A DNA stretch of 64,000 bases from Streptomyces sp. HUAS MG91 (GTDB lineage Bacteria; Actinomycetota; Actinomycetes; Streptomycetales; Streptomycetaceae), in the NCBI RefSeq assembly GCF_040529335.1, contig NZ_CP159534.1, positions 4,278,001 to 4,342,000 of the forward strand. The letters run 5' to 3'. The notes under the pieces were generated by a model. That model saw only the letters and a program-made list of their open reading frames with translations, did no database searches and was not told the origin of the DNA. A program made the translations under genes and the position numbers. Below, piece by piece: positions 29,044-37,185 of this stretch; the first letter of the stretch is position 1, and the number at the start of each line of letters is the position of its first letter.

Positions 29044-29946
29044 ATGGAACTTCGTCTCAGCACCGTCATCCTTCCCGTCGACCGGTGGCACGAGGGAGGG
29101 CGTGCGAAGTGGCGGGCCGCTGAGGAGCTCGGGTTCCACTCCGCCTACACCTACGACCACCTGTCGTGGCGCACGTTCCGGGACGGACCGTGGTTCGGGG
29201 CGCTGCCCACGCTGACCGCCGCCGCGACCGCGACCGAGCGGCTGCGCCTGGGCACGCTGGTCACGTCGCCGAACTTCCGCCACCCGGTCACGCTCGCCAA
29301 GGAGCTGATCTCCCTCGACGACGTCTCGGGCGGGCGGATCACCCTGGGGATCGGCGCCGGTGGCACCGGATTCGACGCGACGGCGCTCGGCCAGGAGCCG
29401 TGGACGCCACGTGAGCGGGCCGACCGCTTCGGCGAGTTCGTCCCGCTGCTCGACCGACTGCTGACCGAGGACGCCGTCTCCTGGACGGGCGACCACTACA
29501 CGGCGGTCGAGGCGCGGAACATCCCCGGCTGCGTGCAGCGCCCCCGGCTTCCGTTCGCGGTGGCCGCCACCGGCCCGCGCGGGATGCGCCTCGCCGCCCG
29601 GCACGGGCAGGCGTGGGTGACCACGGGGGATCCGAAGCTGTACGAGACCGGTACGCCCGAGCAGTCGGTGCAGGCCGTGCGGGGGCAGATCGACCGGCTC
29701 ACGGACGCGTGCACCGGAATCGGCCGCGACGCGGACGAACTCGACAAGATCCTGCTCACCGGCTTCACCCCGGACCGCACGAGCCCGCTGGAGTCCGTCG
29801 ACGCCTTCGTCGACTTCGCCGGGCGCTACGCGGCGCTGGGGATCACCGAGATCGTGATCCACTGGCCCATCCCCGACTCGGACTTCGCCGCCGACCAGGC
29901 CGTCTTCGAGAAGATCGCCGTCGAGGCCGCCGCTCAACTGCGCTGA
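29044..29946 (+). CDS. LLM-class F420-type flavin-dependent oxidoreductase
   Basis: A 300-residue luciferase-like TIM-barrel protein. Visible family features are the N-terminal LRLSTVILP, LRLGTLVTSPNFRHPVTLAK, GRITLGIGAGG and the C-terminal EIVIHWPIP. In actinobacteria most such proteins use cofactor F420, though FMN is possible; the substrate is unknown. The ATG at 29044 fits family alignment; an upstream in-frame codon (29020) adds eight unlikely residues. It is a paralogue of the truncated gene at 24984 and lies in opposite orientation on the other side of the ABC cassette. Confidence 0.88.
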   Translation: MELRLSTVILPVDRWHEGGRAKWRAAEELGFHSAYTYDHLSWRTFRDGPWFGALPTLTAAATATERLRLGTLVTSPNFRHPVTLAKELISLDDVSGGRITLGIGAGGTGFDATALGQEPWTPRERADRFGEFVPLLDRLLTEDAVSWTGDHYTAVEARNIPGCVQRPRLPFAVAATGPRGMRLAARHGQAWVTTGDPKLYETGTPEQSVQAVRGQIDRLTDACTGIGRDADELDKILLTGFTPDRTSPLESVDAFVDFAGRYAALGITEIVIHWPIPDSDFAADQAVFEKIAVEAAAQLR

Positions 29947-29969
29947 ATGCCGGCCCGGGTACTCCCGTG

Positions 29970-30080
29970 TCACCAGGCGGTGGAGTCCAGGTCGTAGCCG
30001 CGGAGAATGCCTACGAACCGGTCGAGCAGGGTGGTGGCCTCGTCGTCCGGAGGCGCTACTGAGTGGCTGTCCGCGGACAT
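29970..30080 (-). pseudogene. Possible TetR-regulator C-terminal remnant
   Basis: A 36-residue frame (ATG 30078-30080, stop 29970-29972) ends ATTLLDRFVGILRGYDLDS followed by TAW. This resembles the ligand-domain helix of TetR-family regulators (LLD.. L.GYGL pattern), but no DNA-binding domain is present and the upstream frame is blocked near 30120. It may be a decayed regulator tail; chance cannot be excluded. Confidence 0.3.
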
Positions 30081-30123
30081 GTCGGGGTTGCGGACGGCCC
30101 GGCCGCTCCTGCGGGGCGCGGGC

Positions 30124-30582
30124 TCAGCGCACGCGCCCGCTCAGCCACCGGGTGAGGCCGATCATCGGCAGGAACTCCTTGTACGTGCGGTCGCCGGGGA
30201 GGGACACCACGAGGCGGTAGCCGGGGGGGAAGCGCTTGCCGTGGACGTGGACGAGGCCGGTGTAGCAGGAGCGCAGGAATGCCGGGACCTCGTCGCGCGG
30301 GATGTCGTGGAACTCGACGCCCTCGAGCGTGATCAGCGCGTCGTCCTCGGGGAAGAGCCGCACGTCGATGCGGGGTGTGCCGCCCAGTTCCACGTAGGCC
30401 TCGTGCGGCAGGGAGCCGTCGGGGTCGGTGGTGACGCCCAGGCCGGCGTGGCTGCGGCGGGAGGTCCGGTCGGCGCCGATGTCGTGCGTGACCTCGATCT
30501 CCAGGTGGAACTCACGGGCGATCTCGCGCAGGGCGGTGACGGCCGCCTCCGTGGTGGGCAGGTGGGGGAACGAGTGGTCCAT
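30124..30582 (-). CDS. Hypothetical protein, 152 residues
   Basis: Not recognised. A soluble, acidic, single-domain protein without signal peptide or membrane segment. The centre has alternating strand-like stretches (RIDVRLFPEDDALITLEG) and the C-terminus ends in a conserved-looking YKEFLPMIGLTRWLSGRVR. GC3 bias and codon use look native, supporting a real gene. It is 45 bp downstream of kptA in the same direction and may be co-transcribed. ATG start at 30580-30582; no strong ribosome site was seen. Confidence 0.65.
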   Translation of the reverse strand: MDHSFPHLPTTEAAVTALREIAREFHLEIEVTHDIGADRTSRRSHAGLGVTTDPDGSLPHEAYVELGGTPRIDVRLFPEDDALITLEGVEFHDIPRDEVPAFLRSCYTGLVHVHGKRFPPGYRLVVSLPGDRTYKEFLPMIGLTRWLSGRVR

Positions 30583-30627
30583 ACCTGTTGATGATGCCGC
30601 AGCGGGTCCCGGGGTTGCTCCGGATCG

Positions 30628-31176
30628 TCAGGAAAAGCGCAGGTAGCGCGGGGGTACGGCGGCGGTGAGCCAGACGCCGTTGGCGCTCAGCCGGAAGACG
30701 TGGCCGTCGCGGTGCATCGCGCCGGCGTCCACCGGCAGCACGACCGGACGGCCGCGCCGGGCGCCGACGCGGGTGGCGGTCTCGCGGTCCGCCGACAGGT
30801 GCACGTCGTGCCGGTCCATGGGGCGCAGGCCCTCGGCGCGGATCGCGTCGAGGAAACGGGCGACGGTGCCGTGGTACAGGTACGCGGGCGGTTCGGCCGG
30901 CGGGAGTCCCAGGTCGACGTCGATGCTGTGGCCCTGGTTGGCGCGGATCCGGGTGCCGTCGATCGTGAAGCGCTGCTTGTCGTTCGTGGCGACGACGTGG
31001 TCGAGCTCGGCGCGGGTGATCCGGAACCGGTGCGCGGCCGTGGCGGCGAGCAGGTCGTCGATCTCCACCCAGCCCGCCTCGTCCGGCGCGAGGCCGAGGC
31101 GCTCGGGCTGGTGGCGCAGGTGTTTCGAGAGGTACTTCGACACCTTCACGGTGCGCTGCTCGTCCATGGCGTCCAT
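30628..31176 (-). CDS. kptA: RNA 2'-phosphotransferase (Tpt1/KptA family)
   Basis: About 182 residues of a Tpt1/KptA enzyme, which removes a 2'-phosphate from RNA by transfer to NAD+. The N-terminal KVSKYLSKHLRHQPERLGL, the NAD-site LYHGT and the VHLS block are all recognisable, with the conserved Arg/His residues present. Its yeast counterpart finishes tRNA splicing, which bacteria lack, so the bacterial role is unclear; 5'-phosphate ADP-ribosylation of RNA or DNA or repair have been proposed. Two in-frame ATGs (31174-31176 and 31165-31167) are possible starts; neither has a good ribosome site. Confidence 0.92.
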   Translation of the reverse strand: MDAMDEQRTVKVSKYLSKHLRHQPERLGLAPDEAGWVEIDDLLAATAAHRFRITRAELDHVVATNDKQRFTIDGTRIRANQGHSIDVDLGLPPAEPPAYLYHGTVARFLDAIRAEGLRPMDRHDVHLSADRETATRVGARRGRPVVLPVDAGAMHRDGHVFRLSANGVWLTAAVPPRYLRFS

Positions 31177-31234
31177 GGCGTCAGAGTGCCGGACGGCCCG
31201 TGGAAACTCTTCCGAATTTTTCGGCTCGCATGTT

Positions 31235-31288
31235 TGATCCACAAGCAAGTCCAGTTATCCACAGGGGATTTGACGAATCTGTGGACAA
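31235..31288. other. Group of three DnaA boxes
   Basis: TTATCCACA (31255-31263) is a perfect box, TGTGGACAA (31280-31288) is a perfect Streptomyces-type box in inverse orientation, and TGATCCACA (31235-31243) has one mismatch. They sit in the AT-rich 148-bp gap between kptA and the merR-type gene. DnaA binding is inferred from sequence. Confidence 0.65.
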
Positions 31289-31314
31289 GTGGCGAGCGGT
31301 ATAACCTAGTTGAT

Positions 31315-31334
31315 CAACAAAGCGCTATTTGTTG
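31315..31334. terminator. Hairpin across the stop of the merR-type gene
   Basis: CAACAAA (31315-31321) and TTTGTTG (31328-31334) pair with a 6-nt loop spanning the stop codon of the leftward MerR gene. An overlapping palindrome GTTGATCAAC lies at 31309-31318. It could be a weak terminator or an operator. Confidence 0.4.
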
Positions 31335-32251
31335 TGACTTGCCGTCAATGAGTCCAATGTCCGTGCTTGTACCTCGCGTTGGGCGGCAGCCGCGACGAAT
31401 GCCGACACGTTCTCCGCGCCAACCAGCGCGCTCACGGCCCGCATTGTCTCCGCGGGCACGGCGACCGACTGCGGCTCGTCGACGGGTGGAACGACCGGTC
31501 CGGCGGACAGATGCTGGTGCAGATGACGGGTCGCGAACAACCGCATGGCCCGCGCCAGTTCGGCATCCACCGACTGCTGTGCGAGCGGGCGCAGCCGGCG
31601 GACCAGGGCGGCGGCCTCAGCGGCTTCGGCGTCGGTCGGCGGCTGTGGGCCAAGGTAGCGCGCGAAGACGTGCTCGGTGGTGAACTCCAGGAAACGCGCC
31701 GCTATATGTTCGACCTGCCCCCTCAACTCCCGCAGATGGTTGGAGATCGCGGAGAGCGGCACACCGGCGGCGTACAACTCGACCGCCACCGCGAGCTCTT
31801 GAGGGCTGGGGACGAGAAACTCGTCGTCCCTGTCCGGTACGCGCTCCAGCACGCCGAGTTCGATCGCGTCCCGTACGGCGGCCTCGTCGGGGTCGCCGCC
31901 GAACCGCTCGTCGAGTTCGGCCCGGGTGATGCGGCCCGCCCGCTCGTCCGTCCACGGCTTGTCGACCTCGGCGACCAGGCCGAGGACGCCGCCGAGGCCG
32001 CGGCCCGCGTCCCAGGCCTCCAGGAGCTCCTTGATGGAGGCCAGCGTGTAGCCCCGGTCGAGGAGGTCGGCGATCTGGCGCAGCCGGGCCAGATGCGTGT
32101 CCGTGTACACATTGGCCCGGCCGCGGCGCTCGGGGCGCGGCAGCAGTCCGCGGTCCTGATAGGCGCGGATCGTGCGGACCGTGGCACCGCTGTGGTGGGC
32201 CAGGTCCTCGATCCGGTACTCGGCGGCCGGTTGCCCCGCTCGCTCCGTCAC
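31325..32251 (-). CDS. MerR-family transcriptional regulator
   Basis: A 308-residue regulator. The N-terminal MerR winged helix is clear: YRIEDLAHHSGATVRTIRAY, then RRGRANVYTDTHLARLRQIADLLDRGYTL (split motif, about 10-75). The C-terminal ~230 residues are helical and long for this family; they contain no cysteine cluster, so metal sensing is unlikely, and an effector or oligomerisation domain is probable. GTG start 32251. It lies just downstream of the PF10118-type gene in the same direction and may control that operon. Confidence 0.9.
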   Translation of the reverse strand: MTERAGQPAAEYRIEDLAHHSGATVRTIRAYQDRGLLPRPERRGRANVYTDTHLARLRQIADLLDRGYTLASIKELLEAWDAGRGLGGVLGLVAEVDKPWTDERAGRITRAELDERFGGDPDEAAVRDAIELGVLERVPDRDDEFLVPSPQELAVAVELYAAGVPLSAISNHLRELRGQVEHIAARFLEFTTEHVFARYLGPQPPTDAEAAEAAALVRRLRPLAQQSVDAELARAMRLFATRHLHQHLSAGPVVPPVDEPQSVAVPAETMRAVSALVGAENVSAFVAAAAQREVQARTLDSLTASHNK

Positions 32252-32302
32252 ACCCCACGTCCCTCGGTCGTACCGGTCACTCGGCGGAAGGTCCCGGTCC
32301 GC

Positions 32303-33241
32303 TCACGCGATGGCCGAGCGGCCGATCGCTCCGGCCGCGGCCCTGGCCGCGGGTGAGACGGCCAGATACTCGACGGCCCTGCGCAGGGAACCCTCCTGCG
32401 AGGGATGGTACGACCGGCGCAGATATCGGGGTATGGCCGCACCCAGGTCGCGCCATGAGGGCAGCAGACCCTTGCGCACTGCCCGGTTGTGCTCGGCGAG
32501 GGAGTAGCGCAGACGGCCGGCGAGCTGCGGGTCGTGGCGTAGCAGGTAGGCGGCTCCCCAGGCCCACAGGTAGAGCATCACCGGTGCGGTGACGGCCATG
32601 GCGGCGACCCGGCGGGCGTAGCGGGGCAGGCCCGTGCCGCCGCAGTGCTGGTACATGTCGAAGGCGACCGAGCGGTGCTCGACCTCCTCCGCGCCGTGCC
32701 AGCGCAGCAGATCCAGCATGATCGGGTCGCAGTCCGCGTGGTCCAGGGCGTCGGCGTGCAGCACCCAGTCGCCCAGGACCGCCGTGAACTGCTCGATCGC
32801 CGCGACGACCGCCAGCCGGTGGCGCAGCCATTCCCGCTCCGGTATCGGCATGCCCAGCGGCGGCCGCTCGCCGAGCAGCCGCTCGAAGAGGAAGTCGACG
32901 TATTTGGTGTAGTCGGCCGTCTCCAGTTTCTGTGCCGCCAAGTGCTCCAGTACGTACGCGTGTTGAACGCTGTGGGTCGCCTCCTGCCCCATGAACCCCT
33001 TCACGTCCTGAAGGAGCGCGGGATCCCGGACCAGGGGCAGGCCCTCCTTGAAGACCTTCACGAACCAGCGCTCGCCCGCGGGCAGCAACAGATGCAGCAC
33101 GTTGATGACATGGGTGGCGGTCGGCTCGTCCGGTATCCAGTGCAGGGGCGTCGACTTCCAGTCGAAGGAGACGCGCCGCGGGGTGATCGTGTGGTGCTCC
33201 GAGTGCTCCGGGTGTTCCGGGTGCTCCGACGCCGGGCTCAC
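32303..33241 (-). CDS. PF10118-type metal-dependent hydrolase
   Basis: A 312-residue protein. The N-terminus carries a His/Glu-rich stretch (EHPEHPEHSEHH, residues 6-17). The core has PTATHVINVLHLLLPAGERWF, GQEATHSVQHAYVLEHL and WHGAEEVEHRSVAFDMY, whose repeated Glu/His (ExxH) pairs resemble a ferritin-like di-iron site and match the 'predicted metal-dependent hydrolase' family PF10118. GTG start at 33239-33241 overlaps the stop of the upstream hydrolase-SDR gene as GTGA. It is the third gene of the operon. Substrate unknown. Confidence 0.85.
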   Translation of the reverse strand: MSPASEHPEHPEHSEHHTITPRRVSFDWKSTPLHWIPDEPTATHVINVLHLLLPAGERWFVKVFKEGLPLVRDPALLQDVKGFMGQEATHSVQHAYVLEHLAAQKLETADYTKYVDFLFERLLGERPPLGMPIPEREWLRHRLAVVAAIEQFTAVLGDWVLHADALDHADCDPIMLDLLRWHGAEEVEHRSVAFDMYQHCGGTGLPRYARRVAAMAVTAPVMLYLWAWGAAYLLRHDPQLAGRLRYSLAEHNRAVRKGLLPSWRDLGAAIPRYLRRSYHPSQEGSLRRAVEYLAVSPAARAAAGAIGRSAIA

Positions 33242-35019
33242 AGCGGGGGCTCCAGCCGGGCTATCGCGCGCAGCGCCCGGGGCGTGAAGCGCGACATGAG
33301 GTGGGCGCCGCGGGCCTCCGGGGTCACCGGGACGACCGCCTTGTCGTGCACGACGGCGGCGAGGATCGCGTCGGCGACCTTCTCCGGCGGGTAGTTGCGC
33401 AGGCCGTACAGGCGCGAGGACTTCTTCTGCCGGCGCTCCTCCTCGGCGCTGTCGGCGCCGACGAACCGGGCCGTCGACGTGATGTTCGTGTTCACCAGGC
33501 CCGGGCAGATCGCGGAGACGCCGATGCCCTGCCCGGCCAGCTCCGCGCGCAGGCACTCGCTGAGCATCAGGACCGCCGCCTTGGACGTGGAGTAGGCGGG
33601 CAGCGCCTTCGAGGGCTGGAACGCGGCCGCGGACGCGGTGTTCACGATGTGGCCGCCCTGCCCGCGCTCTGCCATCTGCCTGCCGAACAGCCGGCAGCCG
33701 TGGATGACTCCCCACAGATTCACGTCGAGGACCTTCTTCCAGTCCTCGGGGGTGGTGTCGAAGAAGGAGCCGGACAGGCCGATTCCCGCGTTGTTCACCA
33801 GGACGTCGACCACGCCGTGCTCGGCGGCGACCTTCTCGGCCAGCTTCTCCATCGCCTGCTCGTCGGAGACGTCGACGGCCTCCGCCCAGGCCTCGGGGGC
33901 GCCGATGAGCTGCGCCATCTCGGCGGTGCGCGCGGCGCTCTCGGCGTCCCGGTCGACGGCGATCAGGCGGGCGCCCGCCTCGGCGAACGCGAACGCGGTG
34001 GCCCGCCCGATGCCGCTGCCCGCCCCCGTGACCAGCACCAGCTGACCGCCGAACCGGTCCGCGTACTTGCCGTCGGCGGCCTTCTGCTGCGGAGGCACCC
34101 CGTCCTCCAGCTCCTCGGTCGCGGTGACGAACTCGCCGATCCAGGCGGTGAGCTGGTCGGGCCGGGTGCGCGGCACCCAGTGCTTGGCCGGCAGCGTGCG
34201 GCGCGTCAGCCGCGGCGCCCACAGCTCCAGCTGGTCGTACAGCTTCGGCGACAGGAAGGCGTCGCCGAGCGGCGTGATGAGCTGCACGGGCGCGTGCGCG
34301 TACGCGTCCTCGCGCGGATGGGCGAGCCGCGCCCGGACGTTGTCCCGGTAGAGCCAGGCGCCGTGCGCGGCGTCCGAGGGCAGCGACGCCGTCGGATAGT
34401 CACCGGCCGGGATCCGCTCCACGCGCTCCAGGATCTTCGGCCAGCGCTTGCCGAGCGGCCCGCGCCAGGCCAGCTCCGGCAGAACGGGCGTGTGCAGCAT
34501 GTACACGTACCAGGACTTGGCGCCCTGCCCGAGCAACTGGCCCACCTTGCGCGGCGTGGGCCGCTTCATCCGCTGCTTGATCCAGTGTCCGAAGTGGTCG
34601 AGGGAAGGGCCCGACATCGAGGTGAAGGACGCGATCCTGCCCTCGGTGCGCCGGACCGTGACGAACTCCCAGGACTGCACCGAACCCCAGTCGTGCCCCA
34701 CCACGTGGACCGGCCGGTCCGGGCTCACCGCGTCGATGACCGCCACGAAGTCGTCGGTCAGCTTCTCCAGGGTGAAGCCGCCGCGCAGCGGCTTCGGCGC
34801 GGTGGAGCGCCCGTGGCCGCGGATGTCGTAGAGCACCACGTGGAAGCGGTCCGCGAGGCGCGTGGCGACCTCCGACCAGACCTCCTTGGAGTCGGGGTAG
34901 CCGTGCACGAGCACGACGGTCGGCCGCGCCGAGTCGCCCAGCTCCACCACGCACAGCTCGACGCCGCCCGTGTGCACGACGCGCTCGCGCGCCCCGTGGA
35001 TCGTCGTCAGGTCCGCCAT
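33238..35019 (-). CDS. Alpha/beta hydrolase-short-chain dehydrogenase fusion
   Basis: A 593-residue two-domain enzyme. Residues ~1-300 are an alpha/beta hydrolase of the epoxide-hydrolase/haloalkane type (VVLVHGYPDSKEVW oxyanion motif, VVGHDWGSVQSWEF nucleophile Asp elbow). Residues ~315-590 are a classical SDR (VTGAGSGIGRATAF cofactor site, NNAGIG, catalytic YSTSK). A nucleophile Asp rather than Ser indicates epoxide or halide substrates. The same fusion occurs in mycobacteria near lipid genes. Start ATG 35017-35019 overlaps the M24 stop (ATGA). The coupled arrangement suggests sequential steps on a lipid-like substrate. Confidence 0.92.
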   Translation of the reverse strand: MADLTTIHGARERVVHTGGVELCVVELGDSARPTVVLVHGYPDSKEVWSEVATRLADRFHVVLYDIRGHGRSTAPKPLRGGFTLEKLTDDFVAVIDAVSPDRPVHVVGHDWGSVQSWEFVTVRRTEGRIASFTSMSGPSLDHFGHWIKQRMKRPTPRKVGQLLGQGAKSWYVYMLHTPVLPELAWRGPLGKRWPKILERVERIPAGDYPTASLPSDAAHGAWLYRDNVRARLAHPREDAYAHAPVQLITPLGDAFLSPKLYDQLELWAPRLTRRTLPAKHWVPRTRPDQLTAWIGEFVTATEELEDGVPPQQKAADGKYADRFGGQLVLVTGAGSGIGRATAFAFAEAGARLIAVDRDAESAARTAEMAQLIGAPEAWAEAVDVSDEQAMEKLAEKVAAEHGVVDVLVNNAGIGLSGSFFDTTPEDWKKVLDVNLWGVIHGCRLFGRQMAERGQGGHIVNTASAAAFQPSKALPAYSTSKAAVLMLSECLRAELAGQGIGVSAICPGLVNTNITSTARFVGADSAEEERRQKKSSRLYGLRNYPPEKVADAILAAVVHDKAVVPVTPEARGAHLMSRFTPRALRAIARLEPPL

Positions 35020-35861
35020 CAGATGCCCTCCGCCCAGCGCCGCACGTGCGGCAGATCGTCGTCCAGCCAAAAAGCGCTCTCCTCGGGGTCCGCGGAGTCC
35101 GTGACCACGAGGATCTCCTCGAACTTGGCGCCCGTCCCCCGGAAGCCGAGGTGGGGTTCCACCGCCCACAGGCCGGGCTGCGGGGGGTGGTCGGAGAAGC
35201 GGTACGGCGACCACAGCGGCGACCAGCCGTCCCGGTGTCCGTGCAGCGCGTCGCTCGCCAGGCCCTTCAGCGACTGGGTGCCGAAGCCGAAGAGCGTCGG
35301 GTTGAGCCGGCGCTCCCTTACCCGGTCGACCTTGTGGGCGATCACGCCGAACGGATAGGCCCGGTGCCGGTTCGCATAGCCCTGGCGCACCATCAGCCGG
35401 TCGACGCTCTCGTAGATCTCGCGCAGCGGGCGCCGCTCGCGCACCTCGCGCAGGATCAGCTCGCGGTGCGCCTCCAGATCGGCGAGCAGCTTGTCGTGCA
35501 GGGGATTGAGGCCGAGGCAGCCCGAGTAGCCGATGTCCGCCGTGTATCCCTTGAAGACCGGGGCCATGTCGAGGATGAACGGCATCCCCGCCTCCAGCCT
35601 GCGGTTCGTGGGGAAGAACTGCAGCGGTATGCGGAAGCCGGTGAACGCCGTGCGGTCGCCGAACCAGGCGAAGGGCAGATGGAACCAGTCCCGCACCCCG
35701 CGCTCGCGCAGCCACTCCCGCTGCATCCGCGCCGCCTCGCGCTCGGTCACCCCGGGCTTCAGCTGTGCCGCGACCGCTTCCGCGCACTCGTACGCGAGCG
35801 TCTGCACTTCCCTGAACCCCCGCAGCTCCGCGGAGAGTTCACGTACCACTGCTGAGGTCAT
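35019..35861 (-). CDS. M24-family metallopeptidase-like protein
   Basis: A 280-residue pita-bread-fold protein related to methionine/Xaa-Pro aminopeptidases and creatinase. Metal ligands in the expected order are visible: the two Asp in FILDMAPVFKGYTADIG, a His in FGVIAHKV, and Glu in LWAVEPHLGF and KFEEILVVT. It is short at the N-terminus, as for methionine-aminopeptidase-like members, and lacks the creatinase N-domain. It heads the three-gene leftward operon. Peptidase, prolidase or a non-peptidase activity are all possible. ATG 35859-35861; an upstream in-frame start is less likely. Confidence 0.85.
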   Translation of the reverse strand: MTSAVVRELSAELRGFREVQTLAYECAEAVAAQLKPGVTEREAARMQREWLRERGVRDWFHLPFAWFGDRTAFTGFRIPLQFFPTNRRLEAGMPFILDMAPVFKGYTADIGYSGCLGLNPLHDKLLADLEAHRELILREVRERRPLREIYESVDRLMVRQGYANRHRAYPFGVIAHKVDRVRERRLNPTLFGFGTQSLKGLASDALHGHRDGWSPLWSPYRFSDHPPQPGLWAVEPHLGFRGTGAKFEEILVVTDSADPEESAFWLDDDLPHVRRWAEGI

Positions 35862-35986
35862 GCCACCGTCCGTCCGTGTCACGGCCGCCCGGACCCGGTG
35901 ACGGGGCCGTCGCCGTACGCGCTCGTAACTTGACACTGATGAATGTGACAATGGCTGACGGCGGCGTCAAGGGGCCTGCGCAAGTC

Positions 35987-36013
35987 TGTGGAGAACCTCC
36001 CGGTTGTGCACAA
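35987..36013. other. Pair of near-consensus DnaA boxes
   Basis: TGTGGAGAA (35987-35995, inverse, one mismatch) and TTGTGCACA (36004-36012, one mismatch, itself palindromic with the next A) lie in the divergent promoter region between the M24 gene and the ABC operon. Weak evidence individually; noted because of the group at 31.2 kb. Confidence 0.35.
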
Positions 36014-36156
36014 CGTGGCTCCCGGGGCGGGTGAACGTCCTCAGCGCGAGGGGCTACTCGGGGATGACCCCTACGGACCCGTAATACTCAGGTCTCATAC
36101 GAGGTCGACCCCCTGGTCTGACGCCTCGTGTGGCGTGCGCCACTACCTTCGAAGAC

Positions 36157-37185
36157 GTGACTGTGATCGCGACCGAAAGCCTGAGCAAGCGGTTCCCACG
36201 GGTGACCGCGCTTGACCGGCTGACCATGGACATCGGGCCCGGGGTGACCGGGCTCGTGGGTGCCAATGGAGCCGGCAAGTCCACCATGATCAAGATCCTG
36301 CTGGGTCTGTCCCCGGCGACGGAGGGCCGTGCCGAGGTGCTCGGGCTCGACGTCGCCACCAAGGGTGCCGAGATCCGCGAGCGGGTCGGGTACATGCCGG
36401 AGCACGACTGCCTGCCGCCCGACGTCTCGGCCACCGAGTTCGTGGTCCACATGGCCCGCATGTCCGGCCTGCCGCCGACCGCGGCGCGCGAGCGCACGGC
36501 GGACACCCTGCGCCACGTCGGCCTCTACGAGGAGCGCTACCGCCCCATCGGCGGCTACTCGACGGGCATGAAGCAGCGCGTGAAGCTGGCCCAGGCCCTC
36601 GTCCACGACCCGCAGCTGGTGTTCCTGGACGAGCCGACGAACGGCCTGGACCCGGTCGGCCGCGACGACATGCTCGACCTGATCCGCCGCGTGCACAGCG
36701 ACTTCGGCATCTCGGTGCTCGTCACCTCGCACCTGCTCGGCGAGCTGGAGCGCACCTGCGACCACGTGGTCGTCATCGACGGCGGCAAGCTGCTGCGCTC
36801 CAGCTCCACCACCGACTTCACCCAGTCCACGGCGACGCTCGCGATCGAGGTCACCGACAGCGACGAACACCCGGACGGCACCGGCGCGTTGCGCGAGGCG
36901 TTCGCCCGGCGCGGCATCGAGACCACCACCGGCGGCGAGCTGCCCGGCGCCGGCCACACCGTGCTCGTCACCGCGCAGGGCGAGGAGACGTACGACATCG
37001 TGCGCGACGTCGTCGCCGACCTCGGCCTCGGGCTCGTCCGCATGGAGCAGCGCAGGCACCACATCGCGGAGGTCTTCCGGCCCGCGGCCGAGGCCGCCAC
37101 CGAGGAGCCGGTCACCGAGCGCGCCGCGGCCTGGGCCGCCACCGCCGCCGCACAGCAGACGGGAGGCGCGCGCGATGAGCGTTGA
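36157..37185 (+). CDS. ABC transporter ATP-binding protein (first of pair)
   Basis: A 342-residue ATPase of the CcmA/drug-exporter type. Walker A GANGAGKSTMIK is at about residue 38, the signature is the degenerate YSTGMKQRVKLAQALVHDP, Walker B is LVFLDEPTNGLDPVG and the switch is VTSHLLGE. A C-terminal ~100-residue extension is typical of exporters such as DrrA. GTG 36157 is the likely start; the 26 upstream in-frame bases lack similarity. It overlaps the permease gene by 11 bp. Possible roles are export of an antibiotic, lipid or peptide; the cargo is unknown. Confidence 0.9.
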   Translation: MTVIATESLSKRFPRVTALDRLTMDIGPGVTGLVGANGAGKSTMIKILLGLSPATEGRAEVLGLDVATKGAEIRERVGYMPEHDCLPPDVSATEFVVHMARMSGLPPTAARERTADTLRHVGLYEERYRPIGGYSTGMKQRVKLAQALVHDPQLVFLDEPTNGLDPVGRDDMLDLIRRVHSDFGISVLVTSHLLGELERTCDHVVVIDGGKLLRSSSTTDFTQSTATLAIEVTDSDEHPDGTGALREAFARRGIETTTGGELPGAGHTVLVTAQGEETYDIVRDVVADLGLGLVRMEQRRHHIAEVFRPAAEAATEEPVTERAAAWAATAAAQQTGGARDER

